Below are positions 41,656 through 51,455 of a stretch of DNA of 64,000 nt, piece by piece (position 1 is the stretch's first letter; each line of letters begins with the position of its first letter). The DNA comes from Streptomyces griseoviridis (GTDB lineage: Bacteria; Actinomycetota; Actinomycetes; Streptomycetales; Streptomycetaceae), in assembly GCF_005222485.1 (NCBI RefSeq), contig NZ_CP029078.1, forward strand, positions 3,376,001-3,440,000. The letters run 5' to 3'. Position numbers and translations under genes: made by a program. Under the pieces are notes generated by a model. The model saw nothing but the letters and a program-made list of their open reading frames with translations, did not search any database and was not told where the DNA came from.

Positions 41656-43341
41656 TCACCCCAAATGCGTAGCCGCGAACATCCGTAGCACCGCCGGGAG
41701 GACGACCACCGAGGGGCCGGGGGTGGCCAGGGCCTCGGTCAGGTCCGCCTCCAGCGACTCCGGGGTCGTCCTGACCCCCGGTACGCCGAACGACTCCGCC
41801 AGGGCCACGTAGTCCGGGCGGGTCAGTTCCGTCGCCGTCGCCTCGCCGAAGGCGCCCGTCATGTACTCGCGCAGGATGCCGTAGCCACCGTCGTCGACGA
41901 TCAACCAGGTGACGGAGAGGCCGAGTTGCTTCGCCGTCGCCAGCTCCGCGATCGAGTACAGGGCGCCGCCGTCGCCCGAGACGGCGAGGACCGGGCGGGT
42001 CGGGTCGGCCGCCGCCGCGCCCAGCGCCGCCGGGAAGCCGTAGCCGAGGCCGCCCGCGCCCTGGGCCGAGTGCATCTGGTTGGGGCCCTCGGGGTCGAAC
42101 GCCGACCACGCCCAGTACGCCAGGATCGTCATGTCCCAGAAGGACGGGGAGGTGGCCGGGAGGGCACGGCGGACCGACTGCAACACCTGTTGTTCCAGGG
42201 TCAGTTCCTGGGAGGCGATGCGGGTCGAGACCTTCGCCAGGACCTCGGCCACCCGGTCGGGCGCCGTCGGGTCCTCGCGTCGCTCCGCCGTCTCCAGCAG
42301 GGCCTGGAGGGCCAGGCGGGCGTCCGCGTGGATGCCGAGGGCGGGGTGGTTGGACTCCAGTTTGCCGAGGTCCGCCTCGATCTGGACGACCCGGCCGCGC
42401 GGGGCGAACGTGTGGTAGTTGGAGGAGAGTTCGCCCAGGCCCGAGCCGATCACCAGCAGGACGTCCGCGTCCTCCAGGAAGTCCGTGGTGTGGCGGTCCT
42501 CCAGCCAGGACTGGAGGGAGAGCGGGTGGGTCCAGGGGAAGGCGCCCTTGCCGCCGAACGTCGTCACCACCGGCGCGTCCAGCAGCTCCGCCAGCGCGCG
42601 CAGCTTGCCCGAGGCGTCCGCGCGGACCACCCCGCCGCCCGCGATGATCGCCGGGCGGGCCGCGCGGGAGAGCAGGTCGGCGGCGACGGCGGTGAGTTCG
42701 GGGCGCGGGACCAGCTCGTCCGGGGTCGCGTCCATCGCCGTCACCACCGGGAGGGCCGTCGGCGACAGCAGCACGTCCTGCGGGATCTCCACCCAGACCG
42801 GGCCGTGCGGGGCCGTCAGCGCCGACTTCCAGGCCGCCGCCAGCGCCGACGGGATCTGCGACTGCGCGCGGACCGTGTGGACGGACTTCACCACGCCCCT
42901 GAACGACGCCGCCTGGTCGGGGAGTTCGTGGAGGTAGCCGTGACGGCCGCCGCCGAGCCCCGCCGTCGGGATCTGGCTGCTGATCGCGAGGACCGGGGCG
43001 GACGCGGACGCCGCCTCCTGGAGCGCGGCGAGCGAGGTGAGCGCGCCGGGTCCGGTGGAGAGCAGCAGCGGCGCGGCCTCGCCGGTGATCCTGCCGTACG
43101 CGTCCGCCGCGAACCCGGCGTTGTTCTCGACCCGCAGGCCGACGTACCGCAGGTCGGAGCGGCGCAGCGCGTCGAACATGCCGAGGGCGTGCTGTCCGGG
43201 CAGGCCGAAGACGGTGGTCGCGCCGAGCCCCGCGAGGGTCTCCACGACCAGGTCGCCGCCGTTGCGCCCGGCGGGCGGGTTCAGGGCGGCGGTGATCTGC
43301 GCGGCCGTGGGGCGGAGTTCCAGGTCGTGGTCGTGCGTCAC
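41656..43341 (-). CDS. Thiamine-diphosphate-dependent enzyme (acetolactate synthase-like)
   Basis: 561 aa with the three ThDP-enzyme domains. The N-terminal pyrimidine-binding part contains [14 protein letters not shown], with the activating Glu. A central domain follows, and the C-terminal part has the diphosphate/Mg site [14 protein letters not shown]. Substrate specificity cannot be read; relatives decarboxylate 2-oxoacids or join two of them. Its GTG start overlaps the stop of the upstream ureohydrolase gene by 4 bp. It may handle the carbon skeleton left after guanidino-compound degradation in the same operon. Its end is nearly adjacent to the convergent VapC-like gene. Confidence 0.85.
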   Translation of the reverse strand: MTHDHDLELRPTAAQITAALNPPAGRNGGDLVVETLAGLGATTVFGLPGQHALGMFDALRRSDLRYVGLRVENNAGFAADAYGRITGEAAPLLLSTGPGALTSLAALQEAASASAPVLAISSQIPTAGLGGGRHGYLHELPDQAASFRGVVKSVHTVRAQSQIPSALAAAWKSALTAPHGPVWVEIPQDVLLSPTALPVVTAMDATPDELVPRPELTAVAADLLSRAARPAIIAGGGVVRADASGKLRALAELLDAPVVTTFGGKGAFPWTHPLSLQSWLEDRHTTDFLEDADVLLVIGSGLGELSSNYHTFAPRGRVVQIEADLGKLESNHPALGIHADARLALQALLETAERREDPTAPDRVAEVLAKVSTRIASQELTLEQQVLQSVRRALPATSPSFWDMTILAYWAWSAFDPEGPNQMHSAQGAGGLGYGFPAALGAAAADPTRPVLAVSGDGGALYSIAELATAKQLGLSVTWLIVDDGGYGILREYMTGAFGEATATELTRPDYVALAESFGVPGVRTTPESLEADLTEALATPGPSVVVLPAVLRMFAATHLG

Positions 43342-44306
43342 TTCGAGCGAGCCTCTGCAATCTGGCGGGACATGATGGTGGTCAGTTCGTACGCGGTGTG
43401 GGAGGCGGCGACCGAGGTGATCTCGGCGTGGTCGTAGGCCGGTGCCACCTCGACGACGTCCGCCGACACCAGGTTGCAGGATGCCAGGCCGCGCAGGATC
43501 TCCAGGAGTTCGCGGGAGGTCATGCCGCCCGCCTCGGGGGTGCCGGTGCCGGGCGCGTGGGCCGGGTCGAGGCAGTCGATGTCGATGGAGATGTACAGCG
43601 GGCGGTCCCCGATGCGCTGGCGGAGCTGGTCGGCGACCTCGTCGGCGCCGCGCCGGTAGACGTCCGCGGAGGTGACGATGCCGAAGCCCATCTTCTCGTC
43701 GTCGGTGAGGTCCTGCTTGCCGTACAGCGGCCCGCGGGTGCCGACGTGGGAGAGCGCCTCGGTGTCGAGGATGCCTTCCTCGACCGCCCGCCGGAACGGG
43801 GTGCCGTGCGTGTACTCGGCGCCGAAGTAGGTGTCCCAGGTGTCGAGATGGGCGTCGAAGTGCAGCAGGGCGACCGGGCCGTGCTTCTTCGCGACGGACC
43901 GCAGCAGCGGCAGCGCGATGGTGTGGTCGCCGCCGAGGGTCATCAACCGGGCGCCGGTGCCGAGGAGTTCGTCGGCGGCGGCCTCGATGGTGTCGACGGC
44001 CTCGTTGATGTGGAACGGGTTGGCGGCGATGTCCCCGGCGTCGGCGACCTGGGCCAGCGCGAACGGGGAGGCGTCCTGCGCGGGGTTGTAGGGGCGCAGC
44101 AGCCGGGACGCCTCGCGGATCGCGTTGCCGCCGAAGCGGGCGCCCGGCCGGTAGGAGACGCCCGAGTCGAACGGCACGCCCACGACGGCGACGTCGGCGC
44201 GGCCGACCTCGTCGAGGCGGGGCAGCCGGGCGAAGGTCGCGGGGCCCGCGTACCGGGGGACGCGGGAGGAGTCGACGGGGCCGCGGGGCGTCTCGTTGCC
44301 GCTCAT
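43338..44306 (-). CDS. speB: Agmatinase-family ureohydrolase
   Basis: 322 aa. All manganese-site motifs of the arginase/agmatinase superfamily are present: [21 protein letters not shown] and [14 protein letters not shown]. It hydrolyses a guanidino group to urea. Agmatine (giving putrescine) or 4-guanidinobutyrate are the likely substrates; by sequence alone they cannot be separated, so the gene symbol is the conventional one. It lies 53 bp after a sodium/solute symporter and is coupled to the ThDP enzyme by GTGA. A PucR-type regulator is divergent from this cluster. Confidence 0.9.
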   Translation of the reverse strand: MSGNETPRGPVDSSRVPRYAGPATFARLPRLDEVGRADVAVVGVPFDSGVSYRPGARFGGNAIREASRLLRPYNPAQDASPFALAQVADAGDIAANPFHINEAVDTIEAAADELLGTGARLMTLGGDHTIALPLLRSVAKKHGPVALLHFDAHLDTWDTYFGAEYTHGTPFRRAVEEGILDTEALSHVGTRGPLYGKQDLTDDEKMGFGIVTSADVYRRGADEVADQLRQRIGDRPLYISIDIDCLDPAHAPGTGTPEAGGMTSRELLEILRGLASCNLVSADVVEVAPAYDHAEITSVAASHTAYELTTIMSRQIAEARSK

Positions 44307-44359
44307 GGGAACTGCTCTCTTTCCTACGCTTCGTCGCGTATGTGCTGCTGTCCTGGACC

Positions 44360-45826
44360 TTACTGGGGGGCCGGAACCGGTTCGGAGGGGGTTTCTTCGG
44401 GGGCGCCGCGTCCGGCCAGCCGCTCGCGCCAGGCGGCGAGGACGGCCGCGTCGGTCGCGGGGGTGGCGAGGGAGACGGCGACGTAGGCCACCAGGGAGGC
44501 GGTCAGGCCCAGGTAGACGGGCTCGTTGGCGAGGATGCCGTAGCCCGCCATCAGGCCGACGACGGTGAGGCCGCCGACGGCGACGGCGGCGAGGGCGCCC
44601 TGCGCGGTGCCGCGCTTCCACAGCAGGCCGCCGAGGATCGGCACCAGCAGTCCGCCGACCAGCAGGTTGTAGGCGACGGTGAGCGCCTCGACGACGTTGT
44701 TGAGGGCGATGGCCGTGCAGATCACGGCGACGCCCATGATCAGGATGAAGACGCGGTTGCCCTTGACCTCGTCGTGCTCGCCCTCGGAGCGGCGGACCGC
44801 GCCGCGCAGCCGCGACCAGATGTCGTTGTTGGCGACGGTGGCGCAGGCGATGAGCGCGCCCGAGGACGTCGACATCACCGCGGCGAGGGCGGCGGCCAGC
44901 ACCAAGCCGCGGACGCCGACCGGCAGTTCGTCCTTGACGATGGTGGCGAAGGCGTCGTCGGCGCTGGCCAGGTTCGGGTAGAGCACCTTGGCGGCGGTGC
45001 CGATGACGGCGCCTGCCACCGCGTAGACGAGACAGTAGGTGCCGGCGACGGTGCCGCCGAGGCGGGCGGTGCGGTCGCTGCGCGCGGTGAACACGCGCTG
45101 CCAGATGTCCTGTCCGATGAGCATGCCGAACGTGTAGATCAGCACGTACGTGAAGATGGTCTCGCCGCCGATGCCGAGCGGGTCGAAGTACTCGGTGGGC
45201 AGTTTCGCCCGCATCTCGGAGAAGCCGCCCGCCTTGACGACGGCGATGGGCAGGAGCAGCAGGAGCACGCCGATCGTCTTGACGACGAACTGCACCATGT
45301 CGGTGAGGGTGATCGACCACATGCCGCCGAGCGTGGAGTAGGCGACGACGATCGACCCGCCGAGGATGATCGCGAGGGTGCGGTTCATGTCGAAGAGGAC
45401 GTCGAAGATGGTGGCGTACGCGATGGTCGAGGTGACCGCGAGCATCAGGGTGTACGCCCACATGACGACGCCGGAGATGACGCCGGCCCGGCCGCCGTAG
45501 CGGAGGTCGAGCATCTCGGAGACGGTGTAGACCTTCAGGCGGGCGATGCGGGCCGAGAAGAAGACGGAGAGGGCGAGCAGGCCGAGGCCGATGGTGAAGA
45601 CCATCCAGGCGCCCGAGAGGCCGTACTTGTAGCCGAGGCCGACGCCGCCGATGGTGGAGGCGCCGCCGAGGACGATCGCGGCCATGGTGCCCGAGTACAT
45701 GGCGGGGCCGAGGCGGCGGCCGGCCACCAGGAACTCGCTCTTCGACCTGGCGCGGCGCATGCCCCACCAGCCCATGGCCAGCATGCCGGCCAGGTAGACG
45801 ACGATGACGGTGTAGTCGATGGCCAT
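44360..45826 (-). CDS. Sodium:solute symporter (SSS family)
   Basis: 488 aa with about thirteen membrane helices. The SSS family features [24 protein letters not shown] (quoted: [11 protein letters not shown]) and [16 protein letters not shown] at the N-terminus are clear. These are the sodium-site regions. It probably imports the substrate of the operon, perhaps a guanidino compound or other organic cation. The ATG start has AAGGAGG upstream. It is first in the symporter-ureohydrolase-ThDP enzyme operon, divergent from the PucR-type regulator, with 193 bp between. Confidence 0.9.
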   Translation of the reverse strand: MAIDYTVIVVYLAGMLAMGWWGMRRARSKSEFLVAGRRLGPAMYSGTMAAIVLGGASTIGGVGLGYKYGLSGAWMVFTIGLGLLALSVFFSARIARLKVYTVSEMLDLRYGGRAGVISGVVMWAYTLMLAVTSTIAYATIFDVLFDMNRTLAIILGGSIVVAYSTLGGMWSITLTDMVQFVVKTIGVLLLLLPIAVVKAGGFSEMRAKLPTEYFDPLGIGGETIFTYVLIYTFGMLIGQDIWQRVFTARSDRTARLGGTVAGTYCLVYAVAGAVIGTAAKVLYPNLASADDAFATIVKDELPVGVRGLVLAAALAAVMSTSSGALIACATVANNDIWSRLRGAVRRSEGEHDEVKGNRVFILIMGVAVICTAIALNNVVEALTVAYNLLVGGLLVPILGGLLWKRGTAQGALAAVAVGGLTVVGLMAGYGILANEPVYLGLTASLVAYVAVSLATPATDAAVLAAWRERLAGRGAPEETPSEPVPAPQ

Positions 45827-46019
45827 GGGGGCCTCCTTCGCGCACTCTCGGTGGCGTGTCGTGAGAGGTGGGGACTGGTCGCTCGGCGGTTCGCGGGGAC
45901 ATCCGCCCGTACCCGCGGCCGGCGGTCGGCGGTCGGGACTGACACTAGGTGGCTGGAAAGCGACTGCGAAGTGTACGTTTCATCCAATCGAGGTGACGTG
46001 ACTGGAGGAAACGCACATC

Positions 46020-47702
46020 ATGCCCGAGCTGCCCGTGCCGCCCACCCCGCCGGTTCCGCTCGCCGCCCTGCTGGCCCGCGAGGACCTCGCGCTGCGGCGG
46101 ATCGCGGGCCCTTCGGACCCCGGGATCGTGATCCACTCCGCGCACACCTCGGAGATGGCCGACCCGTACCCGTATCTGCTGGGCGGCGAGCTGCTGCTGA
46201 CGGCGGGGGTGCACATCCCGGACGCGGCGGGCTCGGGCAGCTACTTCGACGACTACGTCGGCCGGATCGTGGCGGCGGGCGGCGCGGCGCTCGGCTTCGG
46301 GGTGGCGCCGGTGCACGACACGGTGCCGCGCGCCCTGGTGGCGGCCTGCGCGGCGTACGAGCTGCCGCTCGTCGAGGTGCCGCCGCAGACGCCGTTCGCG
46401 GCGGTGGCCCGCGCGGTGTGGCAGCTGATGGCGCAGGCCAGGCTGGCGGAGCTGCGCCGGGTCACGGAGGCCCAGCAGAGCCTGGCCGCGGCGGCGTCCA
46501 GGCCCGACCCGGTCCCCTCGGTCCTGCACCGCCTCTCCCGCCGTCTCGACGGCTGGGCGGTGCTGTACGGCCCGGAGGGCACGGAGATCGCCTCGGCGGG
46601 CCCGCGCCCCGCGGCGCCGGTGGCCCACGCCCTGGCGTCCCTGACGACGGTGGTCAGGCCGGCCGACGCCCAGGCGCCGCCCGTCCCGCCGGGCCAGGCC
46701 GGGGCGCAGGGGGTGGCGTCCGCGCCGTCCGGCGGCCCGGCGGGGTCCGGCGGTCCTGGCGCGCGGCCCGCCTCCGCGACCGACACCGCCGCCGACGGCT
46801 CCCGTCTCGCCGCCTACGCCCTCGGTGCCGGGCGGGGTTTCGTGCTCGGGGTGGCCGGGGGGCGGCGGGAGCCTGGGGACCACACCATCGCGTCGGTCGC
46901 CGCCGTGCTGCTCGCGCTGCTCACCGGCGAGCACCAGAGCGCCACCGGCGCGGCCCGGGTCTCCGCGCTGGTGCGGGTGCTGCTGGGGGCGGCGCCCGCG
47001 GACGTCGCGCCGCTGCTCGGGGCCGGGCCGTGGCTGGTGGTGCACGGGCACCCGAACGCCCGTGCGACCCGGCCGGCGGCCACCGCGCGAACCGGCCGAC
47101 AGGCCACCGGACGACAGGCCACCGCCGACCCGGACACCGCACGGCCCGGCGCTCCCCGCCCCGGCGCCCCCGGCTCCGACGCGCCCCTCCCCGACCCCGT
47201 GGCCGCCGCCGCGCTGGGCGCCGCGCTCGGGTCGGCGCTGGTCGACGGCGGGCCCGACGTCGTCCGGGTGCTGGTGCCGGGCGACCGGGAGATCGTCCCG
47301 CAGGACGGCTGGACCCTCGGGGTCAGCTCCCCGGCCGCCCCCGACGGCTGGCGGGACGCCGACGCGCAGGCCGCCCGCGCGCTGGCCCGCGCCCGCGCCA
47401 CCAGGGTCCCGCTGGTCGGGCACGGCGGCCCGGCCGGGTTCGCCGACCTGGTGGAGACCGGCGCGGCACGGGCGCACGCCCGCGCGCTGCTCGCCCCGCT
47501 GGCGGGCTCCCCCGCGCTCACCGAGACCCTGCGCGCCTGGCTGTCCCTGCACGGCAGCTGGGACCGGACGGCGGTGGCGCTCGCCGTGCACCGCAACACC
47601 GTCCGCCAACGGGTCGCCCGGTCGGCCGCGTTGCTCGGCGCCGACCTCGACGACCCCGACGTGCGGATGGAGCTGTGGTTCGCGCTGCGGCAGGGCGAGT
47701 GA
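46020..47702 (+). CDS. PucR-family transcriptional regulator
   Basis: 560 aa. The N-terminal PucR domain (LLAREDLALRRIAGPSDPGI) is followed by a central region with Ala/Pro/Gly-rich insertions (about residues 215-265 and 345-400). The C-terminal PucR helix-turn-helix reads SWDRTAVALAVHRNTVRQRV. Such regulators control purine or amino-acid degradation. It probably controls the divergent symporter/ureohydrolase/ThDP operon. The ATG is preceded by GGAGGAAA. The insertions look like coding GC-rich slippage tracts and are unlikely to be conserved. Confidence 0.9.
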   Translation: MPELPVPPTPPVPLAALLAREDLALRRIAGPSDPGIVIHSAHTSEMADPYPYLLGGELLLTAGVHIPDAAGSGSYFDDYVGRIVAAGGAALGFGVAPVHDTVPRALVAACAAYELPLVEVPPQTPFAAVARAVWQLMAQARLAELRRVTEAQQSLAAAASRPDPVPSVLHRLSRRLDGWAVLYGPEGTEIASAGPRPAAPVAHALASLTTVVRPADAQAPPVPPGQAGAQGVASAPSGGPAGSGGPGARPASATDTAADGSRLAAYALGAGRGFVLGVAGGRREPGDHTIASVAAVLLALLTGEHQSATGAARVSALVRVLLGAAPADVAPLLGAGPWLVVHGHPNARATRPAATARTGRQATGRQATADPDTARPGAPRPGAPGSDAPLPDPVAAAALGAALGSALVDGGPDVVRVLVPGDREIVPQDGWTLGVSSPAAPDGWRDADAQAARALARARATRVPLVGHGGPAGFADLVETGAARAHARALLAPLAGSPALTETLRAWLSLHGSWDRTAVALAVHRNTVRQRVARSAALLGADLDDPDVRMELWFALRQGE

Positions 47703-47764
47703 CCCGTGTCCCAGCGGACGGGACCGCGAGTGACCGCGCGGCCGGCTGCCTCACAATGGGAATC

Positions 47765-48553
47765 ATGCCGATACCCGGGACACCCAGCCGCGCCGAGCTA
47801 GTCGACCACCTCGTGAGAACCCGAATCGCGGGCGAGGTGGCGACCCCGCGCGAGAACAACCTCTCCCACTACCGCCAGCTCGCCAACGGCTCCCGCCACT
47901 ACTGGCTCGGGCTCGAACTGGGCGACCGCTGGAACGACGAGCAGGACGTCCTCGCGGTGATGGCGGAGCGGGCGGGCGTCAACGACGACCCGGAGCACCG
48001 GTACGGCCAGGACACCATCGATCCGGAGCTGACCGTCGACGCCCTGGAGCGGATGGCGGCCCGGCTGCGCACGGCGGCCGAGGAGCGACAGAGCGTGCTG
48101 TTCGCGACCGGGCACCCGGGCGGTCTGCTGGACGTGCACCGGGCGACGGCCGCCGCGCTGCGGACCGCGGGCTGCGAGATCGTCGTCATCCCCGAGGGGC
48201 TCCAGACGGAGGAGGGGTACGTCGTGCAGTTCGCGGACGTGTCCGTCCTTGAGCACGGCGCGAGCCTGTGGCACACCCACTCGGGGGAACCGATGAAGGC
48301 GATCCTGACGGGCCTGGAGCGGGCCGGGCGTCCGCTGCCCGACCTGGTCGTCGCCGACCACGGCTGGGCGGGCTACGCGGGCCAGCACGGCGTGGACTCG
48401 ATGGGGTACGCCGACTGCAACGACCCGGCCCTGTTCCTCGCGGAGGCCGAGGGCACCGTCCGGGTGACGGTCCCGCTCGACGACCACGTCGTCAGCCCCC
48501 GCTACTACGACCCGATGACGGCGTACCTGCTGAACGAGGCGAAGCTCGCCTAG
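47765..48553 (+). CDS. Conserved phosphatase-type protein
   Basis: 262 aa from ATG 47765; an in-frame ATG at 47756 adds three residues. The protein belongs to a highly conserved Streptomyces family annotated as phosphatase. Recognisable segments are VATPRENNLSHYR, VLFATGHPGGLLDVH, LWHTHSGEPMKAILTGLE, VVADHGWAG and YADCNDPALFLAE. The clustered His, Asp and Gly residues suggest a metal- or phosphate-binding site. The reaction has not been read from sequence. It lies 62 bp after the PucR-type gene and ends at a strong hairpin shared with the convergent thioesterase gene. Confidence 0.8.
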   Translation: MPIPGTPSRAELVDHLVRTRIAGEVATPRENNLSHYRQLANGSRHYWLGLELGDRWNDEQDVLAVMAERAGVNDDPEHRYGQDTIDPELTVDALERMAARLRTAAEERQSVLFATGHPGGLLDVHRATAAALRTAGCEIVVIPEGLQTEEGYVVQFADVSVLEHGASLWHTHSGEPMKAILTGLERAGRPLPDLVVADHGWAGYAGQHGVDSMGYADCNDPALFLAEAEGTVRVTVPLDDHVVSPRYYDPMTAYLLNEAKLA

Positions 48554-48569
48554 GGCCTGTCGGGCGGAG

Positions 48570-48592
48570 CCCGCGGGGTCACTCCCCGCGGG
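48570..48592. terminator. 9-bp hairpin between convergent genes
   Basis: CCCGCGGGG (48570-48578) and CCCCGCGGG (48584-48592) pair around TCACT. The right arm lies inside the last codons of the minus-strand thioesterase gene, so it can stop the plus-strand phosphatase transcript. Confidence 0.6.
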
Positions 48593-49454
48593 GGACGCGC
48601 ACCACGCCTTCCTGGACGACGGAGACGGCGAGCCGTCCGTCCTGGGTGTACATGCGGGCCTGGCCGAGGCCGCGGCCGCCGTACGCGGCCGGTGACTCCT
48701 GGTCGTAGAGGAGCCATTCGTCGGCGCGGAAGGGCCGGTGGAACCACATGGCGTGGTCGAGGGAGGCCCCGACGACGTCCCCGACGGCCCAGCCGCCGCG
48801 GCCGTGCGCGAGCAGCACGGAGTCGAGGAGGGTCATGTCGGAGACGTAGGTGGCCAGCACGACGTGCAGCAGCGGGTCGTCCTGCTCCAGCTTGCCGTTG
48901 GTGCGGAACCAGACCTGAGAGTGCGGCGGGCGCGGGGTGCCGTACTTCCCGTAGGGCGGCTCCTCGACGTAGCGCAGGTCGATGGCCTCGCGGGCCTCCA
49001 GGAACTTCTCGACGACGTCGGGCGGCAGGTGGTCGTAGCCGCGCAGCCGCTCCTGCGAGGTGGGCAGGGTGGCCGGGTCGGGCGCGGGCGGCATCGGGGC
49101 CTGGTGGTCGAGTCCGTCCTCGTACGTCTGGAAGGACGCCGACAGGGCGAAGATCGGCCGGCCGTGCTGGACGGCGACCGCGCGCCGGGTGGTGAAGGAG
49201 CGGCCGTCGCGGATGCGTTCGACGGTGTAGACGATGGGTGCGCCGGGGTCGCCCATGCGCAGGAAGTACGCGTGCAGGGAGTGCGCGTGCCGGTCGGCGG
49301 GGACCGTGCGTCCCGCGGCGACCAGCGCCTGCGCGGCGACCTGCCCGCCGAAGACCCGCGGGACGACGGCGGACCTGGACCGGCCGCGGAAGATGTCCTC
49401 CTCGATCTGCTCCAGGTCGAGCAGATCGAGGAGGTCCTGCAGTGCCTCGCTCAT
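48579..49454 (-). CDS. tesB: Acyl-CoA thioesterase II
   Basis: 291 aa double-hotdog thioesterase. Family landmarks are the RVFGGQVAAQAL segment, the HAHSLHAYFLRMGDPGAPI stretch (first hotdog helix region), RDGRSFTTRRAVAVQ and the C-terminal GASLDHAMWFHRPFRADEW with the catalytic Asp. It hydrolyses acyl-CoA to free acid and CoA. The ATG at 49454 lies 35 bp downstream of the acyl-CoA dehydrogenase stop, so the two are probably one transcript. Its position next to the leucine-degradation genes suggests it relieves excess acyl-CoA. Confidence 0.92.
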   Translation of the reverse strand: MSEALQDLLDLLDLEQIEEDIFRGRSRSAVVPRVFGGQVAAQALVAAGRTVPADRHAHSLHAYFLRMGDPGAPIVYTVERIRDGRSFTTRRAVAVQHGRPIFALSASFQTYEDGLDHQAPMPPAPDPATLPTSQERLRGYDHLPPDVVEKFLEAREAIDLRYVEEPPYGKYGTPRPPHSQVWFRTNGKLEQDDPLLHVVLATYVSDMTLLDSVLLAHGRGGWAVGDVVGASLDHAMWFHRPFRADEWLLYDQESPAAYGGRGLGQARMYTQDGRLAVSVVQEGVVRVPRGE

Positions 49455-49489
49455 GGCACCTTTTCTACTGTCAGGTGATTGCGGGGGCC

Positions 49490-50647
49490 TTACAGGCCCA
49501 TGTCCTTCGCGATGATCGTCTTCATGATCTCGTTGGTGCCGCCGTAGATGCGGTTGACGCGGTTGTCCGCGTACAGGCGGGCGATCGGGTACTCGTTCAT
49601 GAAGCCGTAGCCGCCGTGCAGCTGGAGGCAGCGGTCGATGACGCGGTGGGCGACCTCGGTGCAGAACAGCTTGGCGCTGGCGGCCTCGGCGGGGGTCAGC
49701 TCGTCGGCGTCGAGGGCTTCGAGCGCGCGGTCGGCGACCGCCTCGGCGGCGTCCACCTCGGCCTGGCAGGCGGCCAGTTCGAACTTGGTGTTCTGGAAGG
49801 AGGCGACGGACTTGCCGAAGACGGTGCGGTCCTGGACGTACTCCTTGGCGAACCGGACGGCGGCCTTGGCCTGCGCGTAGGCGCCGTAGGCGATGCCCCA
49901 GCGCTCGGAGGCGAGGTTGAGGCCGAGGTAGGAGAAGCCCTTGTTCTCCTCGCCGAGGAGGTCCTCGACGGGGACCTTCACGTCGACGAAGGCGAGTTCG
50001 GCGGTGTCGGAGACCTTCAGGCCCAGCTTGTCGAGCTTGCGGCCGACGGAGTAGCCCTCGGACCTGGTGTCGACGGCGAACAGCGAGATGCCGAAGCGGC
50101 GGTCCTCGGCGGTCGGCGCTGAGGTGCGGGCGCAGACGATGACCCGGTCGGCGTGGACGCCGCCGGTGATGAAGGTCTTGGCGCCGTTGAGGACGTAGTG
50201 GGTGCCGTCCTCGGAGAGCTTCGCGGTGGTCTTCATGCCCGCGAGGTCGGAGCCGGTGCCCGGCTCGGTCATGGCGAGCGCCCACATCTCCTCGCCGGTG
50301 ACGAACTTCGGCAGGTAGCGCTTCTTCTGCTCGTCGGTGGCGAGCATCTTGATGTAGGGCAGGCCGAGCAGGACGTGGACGCCCGAGCCGCCGAAGGAGA
50401 TGCCCGCGCGGGCGGTCTCCTCGGAGATCACGGCCTCGAACTTGTAGGAGTCGATGCCGGCGCCGCCGTACTCCTCGTCGACGCGGATGCCGAAGACGCC
50501 CAGCTCGGCGAGTTTGTAGTAGAAGTCGCGCGGCGCCTGTCCGGCCGCGAACCACTCGTCGTAGACGGGGACGACCTCGGCCTCGATGAAGGCCCGCAGG
50601 GTCTCCCGGAACGCCTCGTGGTCCTCGTTGAACACCGTACGGCGCAC
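49490..50647 (-). CDS. Acyl-CoA dehydrogenase
   Basis: 385 aa flavoprotein. The FAD/substrate motifs ALAMTEPGTGSDLAGMKTTA (quoted: AMTEPGTGSDLAG) and LQLHGGYGFMNEYPIARLYAD (quoted: HGGYGFMNEYPIARLY) are intact, and RIYGGTNEIMKTIIA closes the protein. It oxidises an acyl-CoA at the alpha-beta bond, passing electrons to ETF. I prefer the GTG at 50647 because GGAGGTGG lies just upstream; the frame is open to another GTG at 50656. It is paired with tesB and divided from the leucine operon by a TetR gene. Chain-length preference is unknown. Confidence 0.9.
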   Translation of the reverse strand: MRRTVFNEDHEAFRETLRAFIEAEVVPVYDEWFAAGQAPRDFYYKLAELGVFGIRVDEEYGGAGIDSYKFEAVISEETARAGISFGGSGVHVLLGLPYIKMLATDEQKKRYLPKFVTGEEMWALAMTEPGTGSDLAGMKTTAKLSEDGTHYVLNGAKTFITGGVHADRVIVCARTSAPTAEDRRFGISLFAVDTRSEGYSVGRKLDKLGLKVSDTAELAFVDVKVPVEDLLGEENKGFSYLGLNLASERWGIAYGAYAQAKAAVRFAKEYVQDRTVFGKSVASFQNTKFELAACQAEVDAAEAVADRALEALDADELTPAEAASAKLFCTEVAHRVIDRCLQLHGGYGFMNEYPIARLYADNRVNRIYGGTNEIMKTIIAKDMGL

Positions 50648-50751
50648 CGCCGCCACCTCCGCCTTGTCACCGACTCACGCCTAAGCGCTTGCTCAGCCAA
50701 CCGTACCGGCGAGTACGGACACCGTCCAGCCGTGGAGGCGGGTAACGCTCG

Positions 50752-51345
50752 TCACTCCTGCCCGGCCGCCGCGAAGGCACCCCTGGCCATCCGGTGCAGC
50801 AGCGCGGCCGTGGCGGCGCGGCCCGGCAGGGCGCCGGGGCGCGGCAGGTGCGGGGTGGAGTTCAGCAGGCCGAAGACGGAGTGGACGGCGGCCCGCGCGG
50901 CGGGCTCGGCGAGCGCCGGGTAGACCTGGCGCACCACCTGGACCCACAGCTCGACGTACTGCCGCTGGAGCTGCCTGACCAGCTTGCGGTCGCTGTCCCT
51001 GAGCCGGTCGAGCTCGCGGTCGTGCAGGGTGATCAGCGGCCGGTCGTCGAGGGCGAAGTCGATATGGCCCTCGACGAGCGAGTCGAGGAGCGCCCCGGGG
51101 TCGCCGTCGGCCTCGGCCACCCGGCGCTTGCCGCCGGTCAGCAGCCGGCCGCTGATGCCGACCAGCAGCTCGGCGAGCATCGCGTCCTTGCCCGCGAAGT
51201 GCCGGTAGAGGCCGGGGCCGCTGATGCCGACCGCGGCGCCTATCTCGTCGACCCCGACCCCGTGGAAGCCGCGCTCGGCGAAGAGGCGGGCGGCCTCCTT
51301 GAGGATCTGCTCGCGGCGGGTGGGGGCGTCGGTTCTGGTGGTCAT
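50752..51345 (-). CDS. TetR-family regulator of acyl-CoA metabolism
   Basis: 197 aa. The N-terminal helix-turn-helix is ILKEAARLFAERGFHGVGVDE then GISGPGLYRHFAGKDAML. A helical ligand-binding domain follows. Its divergent position, 110 bp from the carboxylase operon, and two TTAACG-type inverted repeats in the gap suggest it represses the leucine-degradation genes and perhaps itself, in the manner of LiuR/SaiR-type TetR proteins. The ligand may be an acyl-CoA intermediate. Confidence 0.9.
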   Translation of the reverse strand: MTTRTDAPTRREQILKEAARLFAERGFHGVGVDEIGAAVGISGPGLYRHFAGKDAMLAELLVGISGRLLTGGKRRVAEADGDPGALLDSLVEGHIDFALDDRPLITLHDRELDRLRDSDRKLVRQLQRQYVELWVQVVRQVYPALAEPAARAAVHSVFGLLNSTPHLPRPGALPGRAATAALLHRMARGAFAAAGQE

Positions 51346-51368
51346 GCGAACAATTCTAGACAGGGAGG

Positions 51369-51410
51369 TTAGCGGTCGTTAACCTGTGAGCGATGGTTAA
51401 CGCTCATTAA
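51369..51410. promoter_or_regulatory. Paired TetR-type operators TTAGCG-TC-GTTAA and TTAACG-CT-CATTAA
   Basis: TTAGCGGTCGTTAA (51369-51382) and TTAACGCTCATTAA (51397-51410) are two similar imperfect palindromes, 28 bp centre to centre, in the gap between the divergent TetR and carboxylase genes. The AT-rich ends stand out in this GC-rich DNA. They fit two dimers of the adjacent TetR protein. Confidence 0.65.
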
Positions 51411-51413
51411 CAG

Positions 51414-51441
51414 TTCGACCACTGGGTTTCGACCACTGGGT
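51414..51441. repeat. Perfect 14-bp tandem duplication before the carboxylase start
   Basis: TTCGACCACTGGGT occurs twice head to tail (51414-51427, 51428-51441), ending 14 bp before the ATG. It occupies the expected 5' leader of the leucine operon. Confidence 0.75.
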
Positions 51442-51455
51442 GAGGGGACCGCAGG

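Noticed and set aside
44342..47764. Apparent 1403-residue plus-strand protein ending at the phosphatase
   Set aside because: Only the last 262 residues are protein-like. The rest runs antisense to the symporter gene and through the PucR gene in another frame.
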